Positions 1 to 6,467 of a stretch of 8,263 nt of DNA are shown here, piece by piece; positions within the stretch are counted from its first letter, which is position 1; each line of letters opens with the position of its first letter. The stretch spans positions 1 to 8,263 of the forward strand of contig DUGD01000046.1 of assembly GCA_013331575.1 (NCBI GenBank). Reading direction: 5' to 3'. The translations under genes and the position numbers were made by a program. This DNA comes from Candidatus Woesearchaeota archaeon (lineage in GTDB: Archaea > Nanobdellota > Nanobdellia > Woesearchaeales > UBA525). The notes under the pieces are model-generated. The model was not told the origin of the DNA, did not search any database, and worked only from the letters and a program-made list of their open reading frames with translations.

Positions 1-2
1 TA

Positions 3-230
3 CAAACCATCGAACAATTACGCACAACACACATCATATGCACAATCGCATCAAACAACAGACAATACAACGACACATACCAACACACCACCACCGCACA
101 ACATACCACTCACACAACCACTGCAAAAAATACCGCAAAAAAATCAACCGTGGCATCAACGAAAAAACTCCATTCAACGACACAATCATCCACAGCCCAC
201 CTGAACAATCCTGATGAGCGCGCACAATGA
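3..230 (+). CDS. possible C-terminal tail of an upstream gene (partial, low complexity)
   Basis: This frame is open from the window edge to a TGA at 228-230, which overlaps the ATG of the next gene as ATGA. The same junction occurs at 8063-8066. The translation is rich in Thr, Ala, Lys, Ser and His (for example TTTAKNTAKKSTVASTKK) and resembles the low-complexity tail of the following gene. The weak point is composition: about 80% of bases 1-180 are A or C, so stop codons are scarce and the other two plus frames are also open for about 200 bases. The ATGA overlap is the only reason to prefer this frame. If it is not coding, the stretch is an A/C-rich leader in which I see no convincing TATA box or other site. 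Confidence 0.3.
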   Translation, partial: QTIEQLRTTHIICTIASNNRQYNDTYQHTTTAQHTTHTTTAKNTAKKSTVASTKKLHSTTQSSTAHLNNPDERAQ

Positions 231-1147
231 AACAAACCGAAGAGAGCATAGAGAAGAGCGCGGGGACGAGCATAGGACCGCTCACCATCCAGAACACATC
301 TCTACAGCATGAACGCGCAGTCAGCGTATGCATCGTCCTTCCCACGTACAACGAAGCGGCGAATATAACCCATATTCTCGACAGGATATTCGATCAGCAA
401 ACAGTCCATGGCTCGTCACATATCCAGCTCAGCGTACTCGTTGTAGACGACAACAGCCCAGATGGCACCGCCGATCTCGCGAGGGAATACGGCCGCAAGA
501 ACGAAGCGGTGCATCTACTCTCCCGCGAAGAGAAGGACGGGCTAGGGGCTGCGTACATAGCGGGGTTTCAGCACGCCATACACACACTTCACCCAGATAT
601 ACTCATGGAGATGGACGCTGATGGACAGCATAATCCGTCAGACATCTTCAGACTCGTCACAAGGATTGGCGCGGACGCTGATTTCGTGATAGGTTCGAGG
701 TACATCCCGGGCGGCAGCGTCCCGCAGACGTGGAGCGCACACCGAAAGCTCATCAGCAGAGCGGCGAACCGATATACCAAGATGCTCCTTAACACCGGCG
801 GCGCCAAAGATTGCACGGGCGGATTCCGGGCCATCAAGGCATCGACGCTCCTCAAGATAGATTTCGCTCAACTTCAAGTCAAAGGGTATGCATTCCAAGT
901 AACGCTCCTGGATGCCTGCGTGCGCAACGGCGCGATGATACAAGAGGTCCCCATAGCGTTCCTCGAGCGTGAGAGAGGGGAGAGCAAGATGCGGCCGAAG
1001 GACATGATCCTAGGCGCATTGATGATCGCCAATATCCGCATACACCGATTGCTCCACGGTCATAACCACAAAGATACACGCTCAACACACATGACACGGA
1101 CACGCGCAACGCACAAATCGTCCGCGAAATTATCTGCCAATAGCTGA
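227..1147 (+). CDS. DPM1-like polyprenyl-phosphate sugar transferase (GT2)
   Basis: This is a family 2 glycosyltransferase of the dolichyl-phosphate mannosyltransferase type. Such enzymes move a sugar from a nucleotide donor (classically GDP-mannose) to a polyprenyl phosphate on the cytosolic face of the membrane. The motifs appear in family order: PTYNE at residues 39-43, VVDDNSPDGT at 72-81, KDGLGAAY at 103-110, the metal-binding DAD within MDADGQHNP at 129-137, GSRYIPGG at 156-163, KDCTGGFRA at 194-202, and EVPIAFLERERGESKM at 240-255. The core is complete. About 30 extra polar residues precede it, and about 30 basic Thr/His/Ser-rich residues follow it. There is no membrane segment, so it is probably peripheral and needs a partner. 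The GtrA domain encoded just downstream is the obvious candidate, because many archaeal DPM1 proteins carry GtrA on the same chain. The ATG is the first start after two consecutive in-frame TGA codons at 212-217. No strong ribosome binding site is visible. The sugar cannot be told from sequence. Confidence 0.93.
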   Translation: MKQTEESIEKSAGTSIGPLTIQNTSLQHERAVSVCIVLPTYNEAANITHILDRIFDQQTVHGSSHIQLSVLVVDDNSPDGTADLAREYGRKNEAVHLLSREEKDGLGAAYIAGFQHAIHTLHPDILMEMDADGQHNPSDIFRLVTRIGADADFVIGSRYIPGGSVPQTWSAHRKLISRAANRYTKMLLNTGGAKDCTGGFRAIKASTLLKIDFAQLQVKGYAFQVTLLDACVRNGAMIQEVPIAFLERERGESKMRPKDMILGALMIANIRIHRLLHGHNHKDTRSTHMTRTRATHKSSAKLSANS

Positions 1148-1150
1148 GAG

Positions 1151-1165
1151 GCCTGAGATACAGGC
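1151..1165 (+). other. small perfect hairpin after the DPM1-like gene
   Basis: GCCTG-AGATA-CAGGC forms a 5-bp stem with a 5-base loop, starting 4 bases after the stop codon. A second weak hairpin (GCGA-CAA-TCGC, 1174-1184) follows. Neither is followed by a T run, so this is not a convincing terminator. It may be a minor mRNA structure or chance. Confidence 0.25.
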
Positions 1166-1191
1166 ATAACCGAGCGACAATCGCCGAGTTT

Positions 1192-1302
1192 GGGGGGGTG
1201 GGATCACTCAAGCAGCCTATCTGTAGACCCGACAGCCACAGCACTGAGCAAGCGCCGGACAATAATGACAACAAGACACCAAGATACAGTGTGACCCCTA
1301 TG
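1192..1302 (+). promoter_or_regulatory. start region of the GtrA-GH9 gene: GTG 1198, GTG 1291 or ATG 1300
   Basis: The reading frame is open back to a GTG at 1198, whose first base is the last G of a seven-G run (1192-1198). That G run sits too close to be a normal ribosome binding site for that GTG. The ATG at 1300 is preferred. It lies 5 bases after GTGA (1291-1294), a partial match to the archaeal Shine-Dalgarno core. It also gives a GtrA protein with an ordinary short, basic N-terminus before its first helix. Starting at 1198 would add 34 polar residues with no recognisable domain. The choice is not certain. Confidence 0.45.
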
Positions 1303-4300
1303 AACACAAAGCACAAACTCTTCACGAAGACAATCGGCACGTGCCTCGACAGGAAACGATTGGCGAAAATCTACACCTTGCTCAAGTTCGGCACTGTGGG
1401 CGGATCCGGCATCATAGTCAACAACGGCCTACTATGGATATTGACGCGTGGAGGGATGGGCGACATATTCGCTTCGATATTGGCGACCGAGACCGCCATC
1501 ATCACCAATTTCATCGGCAACAGCCTCTGGACGTGGAGCGACCATGCGGAAGGATCGTGGAAGAAGAGATTCATGATGTTCCAAGGCATAAGCCTGATCG
1601 CAGGATCGCTGACAGTCTTGCTATTCTACATCTTCAGGTCACAGCTCGGATTGCCGCTCCTCATCGCGAACACAGCAGCGATACTGATAACGTTCGTAGT
1701 CAATTTCACGCTCAACAGCAGATATACGTGGAGACAGGAACGCCCCATCTCCGCGCACCACGCTCGGAGGGGCAGCGGACAGCTTGTTGCTCAGGATCAT
1801 ATATTGCGCATCCCTATCGCGACCAATATGTCGAACAGGATGTCGAACAGTACAGCAGACGCGTCGTCAGTGTCCTTGACAACCCCAACACACGCTTCTT
1901 ACGCGATGCATACGATGCATATAATGAGCGAAGAGAGGCACTTCACGACAGTCAGCGCGCGAGGCCGCGATAGGGACCAGATGACTGACATAACGATGTC
2001 AGACATAGATAATAACACGAAAGGTGCGATCGTCGATGCAAACAATGCGGAACATGCAAGCACGCGCGCAAATACCTACGACGGGATGCAAGGAACTGCC
2101 GGGATACACAACACGCACAACACGCCGGCGCGCACCAGCACCATCATGCACTCCATCATATGGTTGTTCATCGTCATATCTTTCGCCGCCTTCCTCGTAC
2201 AACCCTCAGAGGCATTGGTCTCCGTGTCACAGATGGGGTATCACCCCGCAGGATTCAAGACCGTCACAGTATACACCTCAATGACCGATGCGGGTTACAG
2301 TGTCGTGCGTTCAGATGGTACGGTGATGAAAAGCTCAGAGCTCATCAGTCCGACCGATTACACGGGGAATCCCGTCAACTGCCAAGGCAACATGCCATGC
2401 CTCATAGGCGACTTCTCAGATATCGAAGCGAATGGAGCATATCACATCACCACCACAATAGGCGAGAATTCGAGCGAATTCAGCATCGACAATACTATCT
2501 ATAGGGACAACATCGCAGTATTCGATGCATTCTACGATGCGCTACGCCAACAGGGATCGTCATACCACGCCGACATGAACTCCGGGACAGACCCGAACAT
2601 GCCCATGATGGCGGATGGCAGTTTCATAATGACATCCGACCAAGCAGCCCTCACACTCATACGGCTCTCGGATGCGTATCGACGGAATCCGACGCTATTA
2701 TCCTCCGATGCGCGGACGTTCGTGCGAGCCAATACCCCCGATGTGGTGGAGACCATCATCTCATACGCCGATTACCTCGTGTCGCTGCAAGACGCCAACA
2801 TCCAGCGACGTTCGGACGGTGTAGGATTCCGCATGAGCGCCACTATGCGGGTGCAGAACGCGTTCGTACCAGGACCAACGACCGCACAGAACTTGACGGT
2901 GTACTTCAAGAGCGGCACAGATGCGAACGGGACAGAGACATATGATGAACTGCCGGGATCCCCCTTCGCAGTCGTATCGCTCTGCGGCGATCTTGACGGA
3001 TCAGCATACAATACCTGTGTCGCCGATGCCGCTCTCTATTATAAATGCCAAGTTGACGAGCCATGCTTGAACATCACCTACATCGGTGACACTGGTACGC
3101 GCTTGGACGGCAGGAAAACCGGCTATGGACTCCCTGTCGGATGGACATACGAGTTTGGTTGCTTCTACGATGTCGACCTGCAGAACGGCAATTTCAATAC
3201 TGCACCTAACCCATGCATCATCTATGATCAGACTGAAAACCGAGAACAGACAGTGAACGCGCTCCTCGCATACACTGAAGCCATCACCCCTATCAACCAA
3301 TACGACACTGCGAAAGCCCAAACGCTGCTCGACCGCGCAGTCCTGACGAGCCAGCATATCACCACAGCGTACAGCCAGCACACGCCGTTCACATCATCAG
3401 ACAATGATACCGGTGCATGGGGGGCTGCGAATTTCCTGCTCTATGATCTCACCGGCGACATCGGCTATCTCGACACAGCATATGATCTGCGCGACATCGT
3501 GAATTCGGCATTCATCAGCGATGTGACGCGCGGCGAAGAATTCTACTGGCAGGAGTATGTGCGGCATAAGACCGCGTTGATAAGCACAGGCCACACGTAC
3601 CTTATAGGCACCAAGGACCCCGAGACCTATTTCAGCGACAAGATGTACGGTGACTACAAAGACAAGGGGTTCCTATCCATATCGTCGAACGGAGAACGCG
3701 TGTATCAGTTCGATCCGAACATCCAATTCCAGAACAGCAGGTACATATTGACTGAAGGTCTGCTCGCCGCGAAGACACGCGACCTATCATCGGACAACGC
3801 AACGCTCATCGATACCATCGCCGATGCGCAGCTCTCATGGATCACCGGCAACAACGGCGTCGATCTCGACCCCGCGTTCACTACAGACATACGTTCAGTC
3901 AGCTTCATCTTCGGCATCGGCGATAGCCCGACACAATACCACTCGCGCCTGCTCATGGATTCAGGCTACAGAAGCGCCAGCGGAGGTTCGGTCATCGGCA
4001 TGCGCGGCACCGGCTATCATTTCTTCGATGGCGCCGCATACATCTACCTCGATGGAAGAACCTCAATACTCGGCAACACGCTCGGCGGCCAGGGCAATGG
4101 CTACCATGACGAGATCCCTGCACAAGTATTGGATGGATCGAAGGCATACATCAACGACGAAGAGTACATTCCCGGTTGGATAAACGGCGCGTTCGACGTC
4201 AACACCGACACAGACATCACATTCGACTACAAAGACGATCGCACTGCGTACGAGTTCACGGAATCGACAAATGAGATCGTCGCCACCGCGATATCCTTGT

Positions 4301-6345
4301 TCGCATACCGTGACGCACTGTACAACAGCATCGCGGCACTCCCCGTCCCACGCCTCACAACCGATAACGACAGCGCGCAGGTCAGCATCACGTCATCCCC
4401 GCTCGGCGCGGACGTCTGGTATGATTCAGCATACAAAGGGACCACCGCAACGATGTCCGATGTCTCGTTCACCACCACGGCAGGCATGCACGCGCTCGAT
4501 CTCAATCTGACGGATTGCGTAACCGACTCGCGCACCCTCAACATCACTGCTGGAGACCACGTCACGCTCAATATTTCGCTTAACTGTACGACAGCGAACA
4601 TCACCACTGCTGCATACGGTTTCGCAAGCATACCATCGGGCGCGAACATCTCCATCGACACCATCTCTCGCGGAGTGACGCCGATACACGTGAATCTGAC
4701 AACAGGACAGCACAACATATCGGTATCGCTTAGCGGCTACACCACGTTCCACGACAGCGTATCGGCGATGGCAGGCATCCCGGTGAATATCACCTACGCA
4801 CTCAAGGCATCCAATGACTCGAATGCATCCAATAGTACGCCTCCCGGCATAGTGTATAGCGTCACGAACGCTACGCTGGAGAACGGGACCTACGTGGCGT
4901 TCGAGACGGATACTATATCATTCACGGTGCAGTACGACACCATCGCATCAGTACAATGGTTCATAGACGGTACGCTGCTCCCTTCGCCCGCACTGCAGAG
5001 CGACCGCCATAGCATCTCATGGAATCCACACATACTATATGTGGAGACTGGCGCCGACCACCTCGCCAAGACCCGCGTCGCGCATATCGTGGCCGTCGGC
5101 GATGGAGGCGCGAACGCCAGTTTCGACATAACCATCAAGAATTACCTCAATCCGTTCTGGAGAGACGATGTGGTGGGAAGCCCCAATGCCCGTCTCGAGG
5201 TCGTCAGCAACAATAACGCGAGGGATTTCACGAGCGTACAGGTCGAGATCGAGGATACACTCGGACGCCACAATATCACACTCGCGCATGAATACGCAGA
5301 CAACGACACATACTGGAAGGCGCTGCTCATCGATATGGCCTCAGGGAATACATACATACGCAGGATATTCGTGTTCGACAACACGACAGGATTCTCGCAA
5401 GAAGTACCGATGCCCGAAGATCATACGTTGGATCGCTGGCATTACCGGACAACGACTTCCTCCGACAAGAAAAGAGGCAATGGGGGTGGTGGCGGAGGAT
5501 ACACCCCGGCAGAACCTAACATAGGTCCTCAACTCGTGTACGTCATATTGAGCAAGGACGTTGTCAAGCCCGGGGAGTCTATCGACATCACGCTCGACGC
5601 GAACAGCAGCCGTAAGACCACATCGGTGAGCGCGACGTTCACCGATGATAAAGGCATCGATACCACGATAGCGCTCTCCTTGATGACAGGCACCAGCACG
5701 TACGGGACGTGGACCGCAGTATTCGCCGGCGGCAACACTGGAAAACACACGCTCGATCATGTCACGCTCAGCGATGATAATCTCACAATAACAGCAGAGG
5801 TCATCGGCAGGTCGTACTATGTCGTCAGCGATACAGTTACCACCGGCGAGCACCTCTCGCTAGTCTATGCGTTGCTCGACACCAACACGGTGGACCCTGG
5901 CGAGAATGTCACGGCCAAGATCGACGCGAGAGACGCTAAAGGGATCACATCGGCCATCGCAGTCCTCAAAGACGCGGGCGGAAAAGAGCCCGATATCAGC
6001 ATACCGCTCAATCTCGTTACAGGAACCGCGCAGTACGGCACATGGCAAGGCACTGTTACGCTGAAGACTCCCGATACAACGTACGCGATGTACGCAATCC
6101 TCTTGAGCGACGGATTCGAAGAGCGCGAAGTGCGAGTCTACAACCAGAAAGTGTACGTCAATTACGTCAAGCCATACCTATCGCCGCTCAGCGGCATGGT
6201 CGCCGGCGTGCAATTCTCCGGCGGAGTGCTCAATGAGTTCATGAGCAAACCGACCACCCCGCTCTTCATCGGCCTCGTCGGGATGGGGATAGCGATGTTC
6301 ATCGCGAGCGCACTGATCACCCATAAACCGGAAAAGATCGTATGA
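1300..6345 (+). CDS. chimeric surface protein: GtrA + membrane helix + GH9-like + 2 PEGA + Ig-like repeats + C-terminal anchor
   Basis: Residues are numbered from the upstream GTG at 1198; subtract 34 for the ATG start. About 60-180 is a GtrA domain with four helices, a family that serves or flips polyprenyl-linked sugars. 183-314 is a disordered linker. 318-334 is a hydrophobic helix ending in PSEA, signal-peptide-like. 340-432 is a cellulase N-terminal Ig domain starting VSVSQMGYHPAGF. 436-1047 is GH9-like, with WGAANFLLYDLTGD (741-754), WITGNN then GIGDSPTQYHSR (906-917), and YKDDRTAY...TNE (1011-1026). The usual DAGD is replaced by ADGS (472-475), so activity is doubtful. Two PEGA domains span 1056-1200, Ig-like repeats about 1344-1647, and 1688-1707 is a membrane anchor followed by a basic tail. 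Predicted topology is consistent: GtrA ends inside, helix 5 leads out, the last helix returns. All ten cysteines after 340 and 26 N-glycosylation sequons fall outside. The domain calls are firm; enzymatic activity and physiological role are inferred. Confidence 0.88.
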   Translation: MNTKHKLFTKTIGTCLDRKRLAKIYTLLKFGTVGGSGIIVNNGLLWILTRGGMGDIFASILATETAIITNFIGNSLWTWSDHAEGSWKKRFMMFQGISLIAGSLTVLLFYIFRSQLGLPLLIANTAAILITFVVNFTLNSRYTWRQERPISAHHARRGSGQLVAQDHILRIPIATNMSNRMSNSTADASSVSLTTPTHASYAMHTMHIMSEERHFTTVSARGRDRDQMTDITMSDIDNNTKGAIVDANNAEHASTRANTYDGMQGTAGIHNTHNTPARTSTIMHSIIWLFIVISFAAFLVQPSEALVSVSQMGYHPAGFKTVTVYTSMTDAGYSVVRSDGTVMKSSELISPTDYTGNPVNCQGNMPCLIGDFSDIEANGAYHITTTIGENSSEFSIDNTIYRDNIAVFDAFYDALRQQGSSYHADMNSGTDPNMPMMADGSFIMTSDQAALTLIRLSDAYRRNPTLLSSDARTFVRANTPDVVETIISYADYLVSLQDANIQRRSDGVGFRMSATMRVQNAFVPGPTTAQNLTVYFKSGTDANGTETYDELPGSPFAVVSLCGDLDGSAYNTCVADAALYYKCQVDEPCLNITYIGDTGTRLDGRKTGYGLPVGWTYEFGCFYDVDLQNGNFNTAPNPCIIYDQTENREQTVNALLAYTEAITPINQYDTAKAQTLLDRAVLTSQHITTAYSQHTPFTSSDNDTGAWGAANFLLYDLTGDIGYLDTAYDLRDIVNSAFISDVTRGEEFYWQEYVRHKTALISTGHTYLIGTKDPETYFSDKMYGDYKDKGFLSISSNGERVYQFDPNIQFQNSRYILTEGLLAAKTRDLSSDNATLIDTIADAQLSWITGNNGVDLDPAFTTDIRSVSFIFGIGDSPTQYHSRLLMDSGYRSASGGSVIGMRGTGYHFFDGAAYIYLDGRTSILGNTLGGQGNGYHDEIPAQVLDGSKAYINDEEYIPGWINGAFDVNTDTDITFDYKDDRTAYEFTESTNEIVATAISLFAYRDALYNSIAALPVPRLTTDNDSAQVSITSSPLGADVWYDSAYKGTTATMSDVSFTTTAGMHALDLNLTDCVTDSRTLNITAGDHVTLNISLNCTTANITTAAYGFASIPSGANISIDTISRGVTPIHVNLTTGQHNISVSLSGYTTFHDSVSAMAGIPVNITYALKASNDSNASNSTPPGIVYSVTNATLENGTYVAFETDTISFTVQYDTIASVQWFIDGTLLPSPALQSDRHSISWNPHILYVETGADHLAKTRVAHIVAVGDGGANASFDITIKNYLNPFWRDDVVGSPNARLEVVSNNNARDFTSVQVEIEDTLGRHNITLAHEYADNDTYWKALLIDMASGNTYIRRIFVFDNTTGFSQEVPMPEDHTLDRWHYRTTTSSDKKRGNGGGGGGYTPAEPNIGPQLVYVILSKDVVKPGESIDITLDANSSRKTTSVSATFTDDKGIDTTIALSLMTGTSTYGTWTAVFAGGNTGKHTLDHVTLSDDNLTITAEVIGRSYYVVSDTVTTGEHLSLVYALLDTNTVDPGENVTAKIDARDAKGITSAIAVLKDAGGKEPDISIPLNLVTGTAQYGTWQGTVTLKTPDTTYAMYAILLSDGFEEREVRVYNQKVYVNYVKPYLSPLSGMVAGVQFSGGVLNEFMSKPTTPLFIGLVGMGIAMFIASALITHKPEKIV
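1375..1737 (+). other. GtrA domain region within the chimeric gene
   Basis: It encodes a full-length GtrA-type module. The opening is LLKFGTVGGSGIIVNNGLLW, the second helix has the family's TETAIITNFIGNSLWTW, and the fourth ends in VVNFTLNSRYTWR. The N-F-x-x-N-S and N-S-x-Y-T-W type motifs are typical. Nothing appears truncated, so the module could work with the DPM1-like enzyme encoded just upstream. In many archaea the two are fused to each other; here GtrA is fused to an extracellular protein instead. Confidence 0.9.
1828..2124 (+). repeat. four short in-frame duplications in the GtrA-GH9 linker
   Basis: Four direct duplications lie in the linker. ATGTCGAACAG(G/T) is a 12-bp tandem pair at 1828-1851. 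CGATGCATA is a perfect 9-bp tandem pair at 1904-1921. ATGACTGACATA and ATGTCAGACATA are a diverged pair 15 bp apart at 1981-2007. CACAACACG is a perfect 9-bp tandem pair at 2107-2124. Each period is a multiple of three, giving the peptides MSNRMSNS, MHTMHI, MTDITMSDI and HNTHNT. This fits replication slippage in an unstructured linker that must keep frame. Confidence 0.85.
2146..2214 (+). other. signal-peptide-like membrane helix and possible internal start
   Basis: An in-frame ATG at 2146 would begin MHSIIWLFIVISFAAFLV followed by QPSEA and then the mature-looking LVSVSQMGYH. That is a near-textbook short signal peptide with a plausible cleavage site after PSEA. In the full-length protein this is the fifth membrane helix, oriented inside to outside. 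No ribosome binding site is visible before 2146. The helix therefore probably serves as an internal membrane crossing, but it is likely a relic of a formerly separate secreted gene. Confidence 0.6.
2215..4338 (+). other. cellulase N-terminal Ig domain and divergent GH9 domain
   Basis: GH9 enzymes cleave beta-1,4-glucans by inversion, using an Asp of an N-terminal DAGD motif and a Glu of a C-terminal NE motif. Here the Ig domain (residues 340-432) and the (alpha/alpha)6-type framework are recognisable. The second GH9 signature region is well kept: YKDDRTAY, with E1022 matching the usual spacing and N1025-E1026 matching the usual NE. The first region reads MMADGSFIMTSDQAA (470-484), lacking both DAGD aspartates in the direct alignment. 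The catalytic part is about 610 residues, against roughly 450 in typical members, mostly because of a Cys-rich insert at 550-685. Confidence 0.75.
4363..4797 (+). repeat. two tandem PEGA domains in the chimeric protein
   Basis: Residues about 1056-1130 and 1138-1200 follow the PEGA pattern: a beta strand with S-x-P-x-G-A-x-V/I, then a short linker, a G-x-T-P-like turn (GVTPIHVNLTTGQHNI in copy 2), an aromatic-glycine (SGYTTF) and a final strand. Copy 1 is more divergent (GTTATMSDVSFTTTAGMH). PEGA is a surface-layer-associated beta-sandwich repeat common in archaeal envelope proteins. Together with the following linker it carries 14 N-glycosylation sequons in 127 residues (1103-1229). Confidence 0.8.
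5227..6138 (+). repeat. Ig-like repeats (two clear copies and one diverged)
   Basis: Copy A (residues about 1446-1535) and copy B (1555-1647) align along their length: LVYVILSKDVVKPGESIDI against LVYALLDTNTVDPGENVTA, MTGTSTYGTWTAVF against VTGTAQYGTWQGTV, and VTLSDDNLTITAEV against ILLSDGFEEREVRV. An earlier stretch (about 1344-1395, SVQVEIEDTLGRHNITL then YWKALLID) has the same pattern in weaker form. A GNGGGGGG linker at 1427-1434 separates it from copy A. These look like beta-sandwich stalk modules that lift the GH9-like part away from the membrane. Confidence 0.75.
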
Positions 6346-6374
6346 ACGCGGCATGAACGCAGTATGAACGATAG
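6342..6374 (+). repeat. triple 11-bp direct repeat with ATGA overlaps
   Basis: ATGAACGCGGC, ATGAACGCAGT and ATGAACGATAG follow each other with an exact 11-bp period. The first copy contains the stop codon of the chimeric gene. Because 11 is not a multiple of three, the three TGA codons (6343, 6354, 6365) fall in three different frames. Each ATG overlaps the TGA that ends the frame before it. Confidence 0.85.
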
Positions 6375-6453
6375 ATCCGCAGAAAAACGCACTGAAACTA
6401 CACGTCAACAGACCTATCACACACCAAACAATGAGCAAGTATTGATATTCTGA
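6364..6453 (+). CDS. hypothetical 29-codon small reading frame in the spacer
   Basis: The ATG of the third 11-bp repeat opens a frame of 29 codons (MNDRSAEKRTETTRQQ... to ...VLIF) ending at TGA 6451-6453, 14 bases before the GT2 start. The peptide is polar with no recognisable domain. It is supported only by its position at the end of a chain of ATGA overlaps (two 4-codon frames, MNAA and MNAV, precede it). It could act as a translational relay to the GT2 gene or be coincidence. The rest of the 122-base spacer holds no clear promoter. Confidence 0.18.
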   Translation: MNDRSAEKRTETTRQQTYHTPNNEQVLIF

Positions 6454-6457
6454 GTTC

Positions 6458-6461
6458 GGAG
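6458..6461 (+). promoter_or_regulatory. weak ribosome binding site of the GT2 gene
   Basis: GGAG lies 6 bases before the ATG at 6468. It is the best Shine-Dalgarno match among the gene starts in the window and supports that start. Confidence 0.5.
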
Positions 6462-6467
6462 ACGGGC

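Noticed and set aside
1151..1184. Intrinsic terminator after the DPM1-like gene
   Set aside because: The stems are only 4-5 bp and no T run follows. The next gene begins shortly after on the same strand and fits the same operon.
879..1340. Minus-strand 153-codon frame with a hydrophobic N-terminus
   Set aside because: It is antisense to the conserved DPM1 C-terminus and to the leader. Its hydrophobicity comes from the complement of A/C-rich DNA, and no motif is visible.
1341..1973. Overlapping 210-codon plus-strand frame
   Set aside because: It lies inside the GtrA region in another frame, is rich in His, Arg and Gln without domain structure, and the GtrA motifs prove the other frame.
1828..2124. 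CRISPR array or mobile element repeats
   Set aside because: The repeats are 9-15 bp with no spacers, differ from one another and keep the reading frame, so slippage in a coding linker explains them.
5341..5853. Minus-strand 170-codon frame
   Set aside because: It is antisense to the Ig-like repeats, which show clear internal duplication at the protein level on the plus strand.
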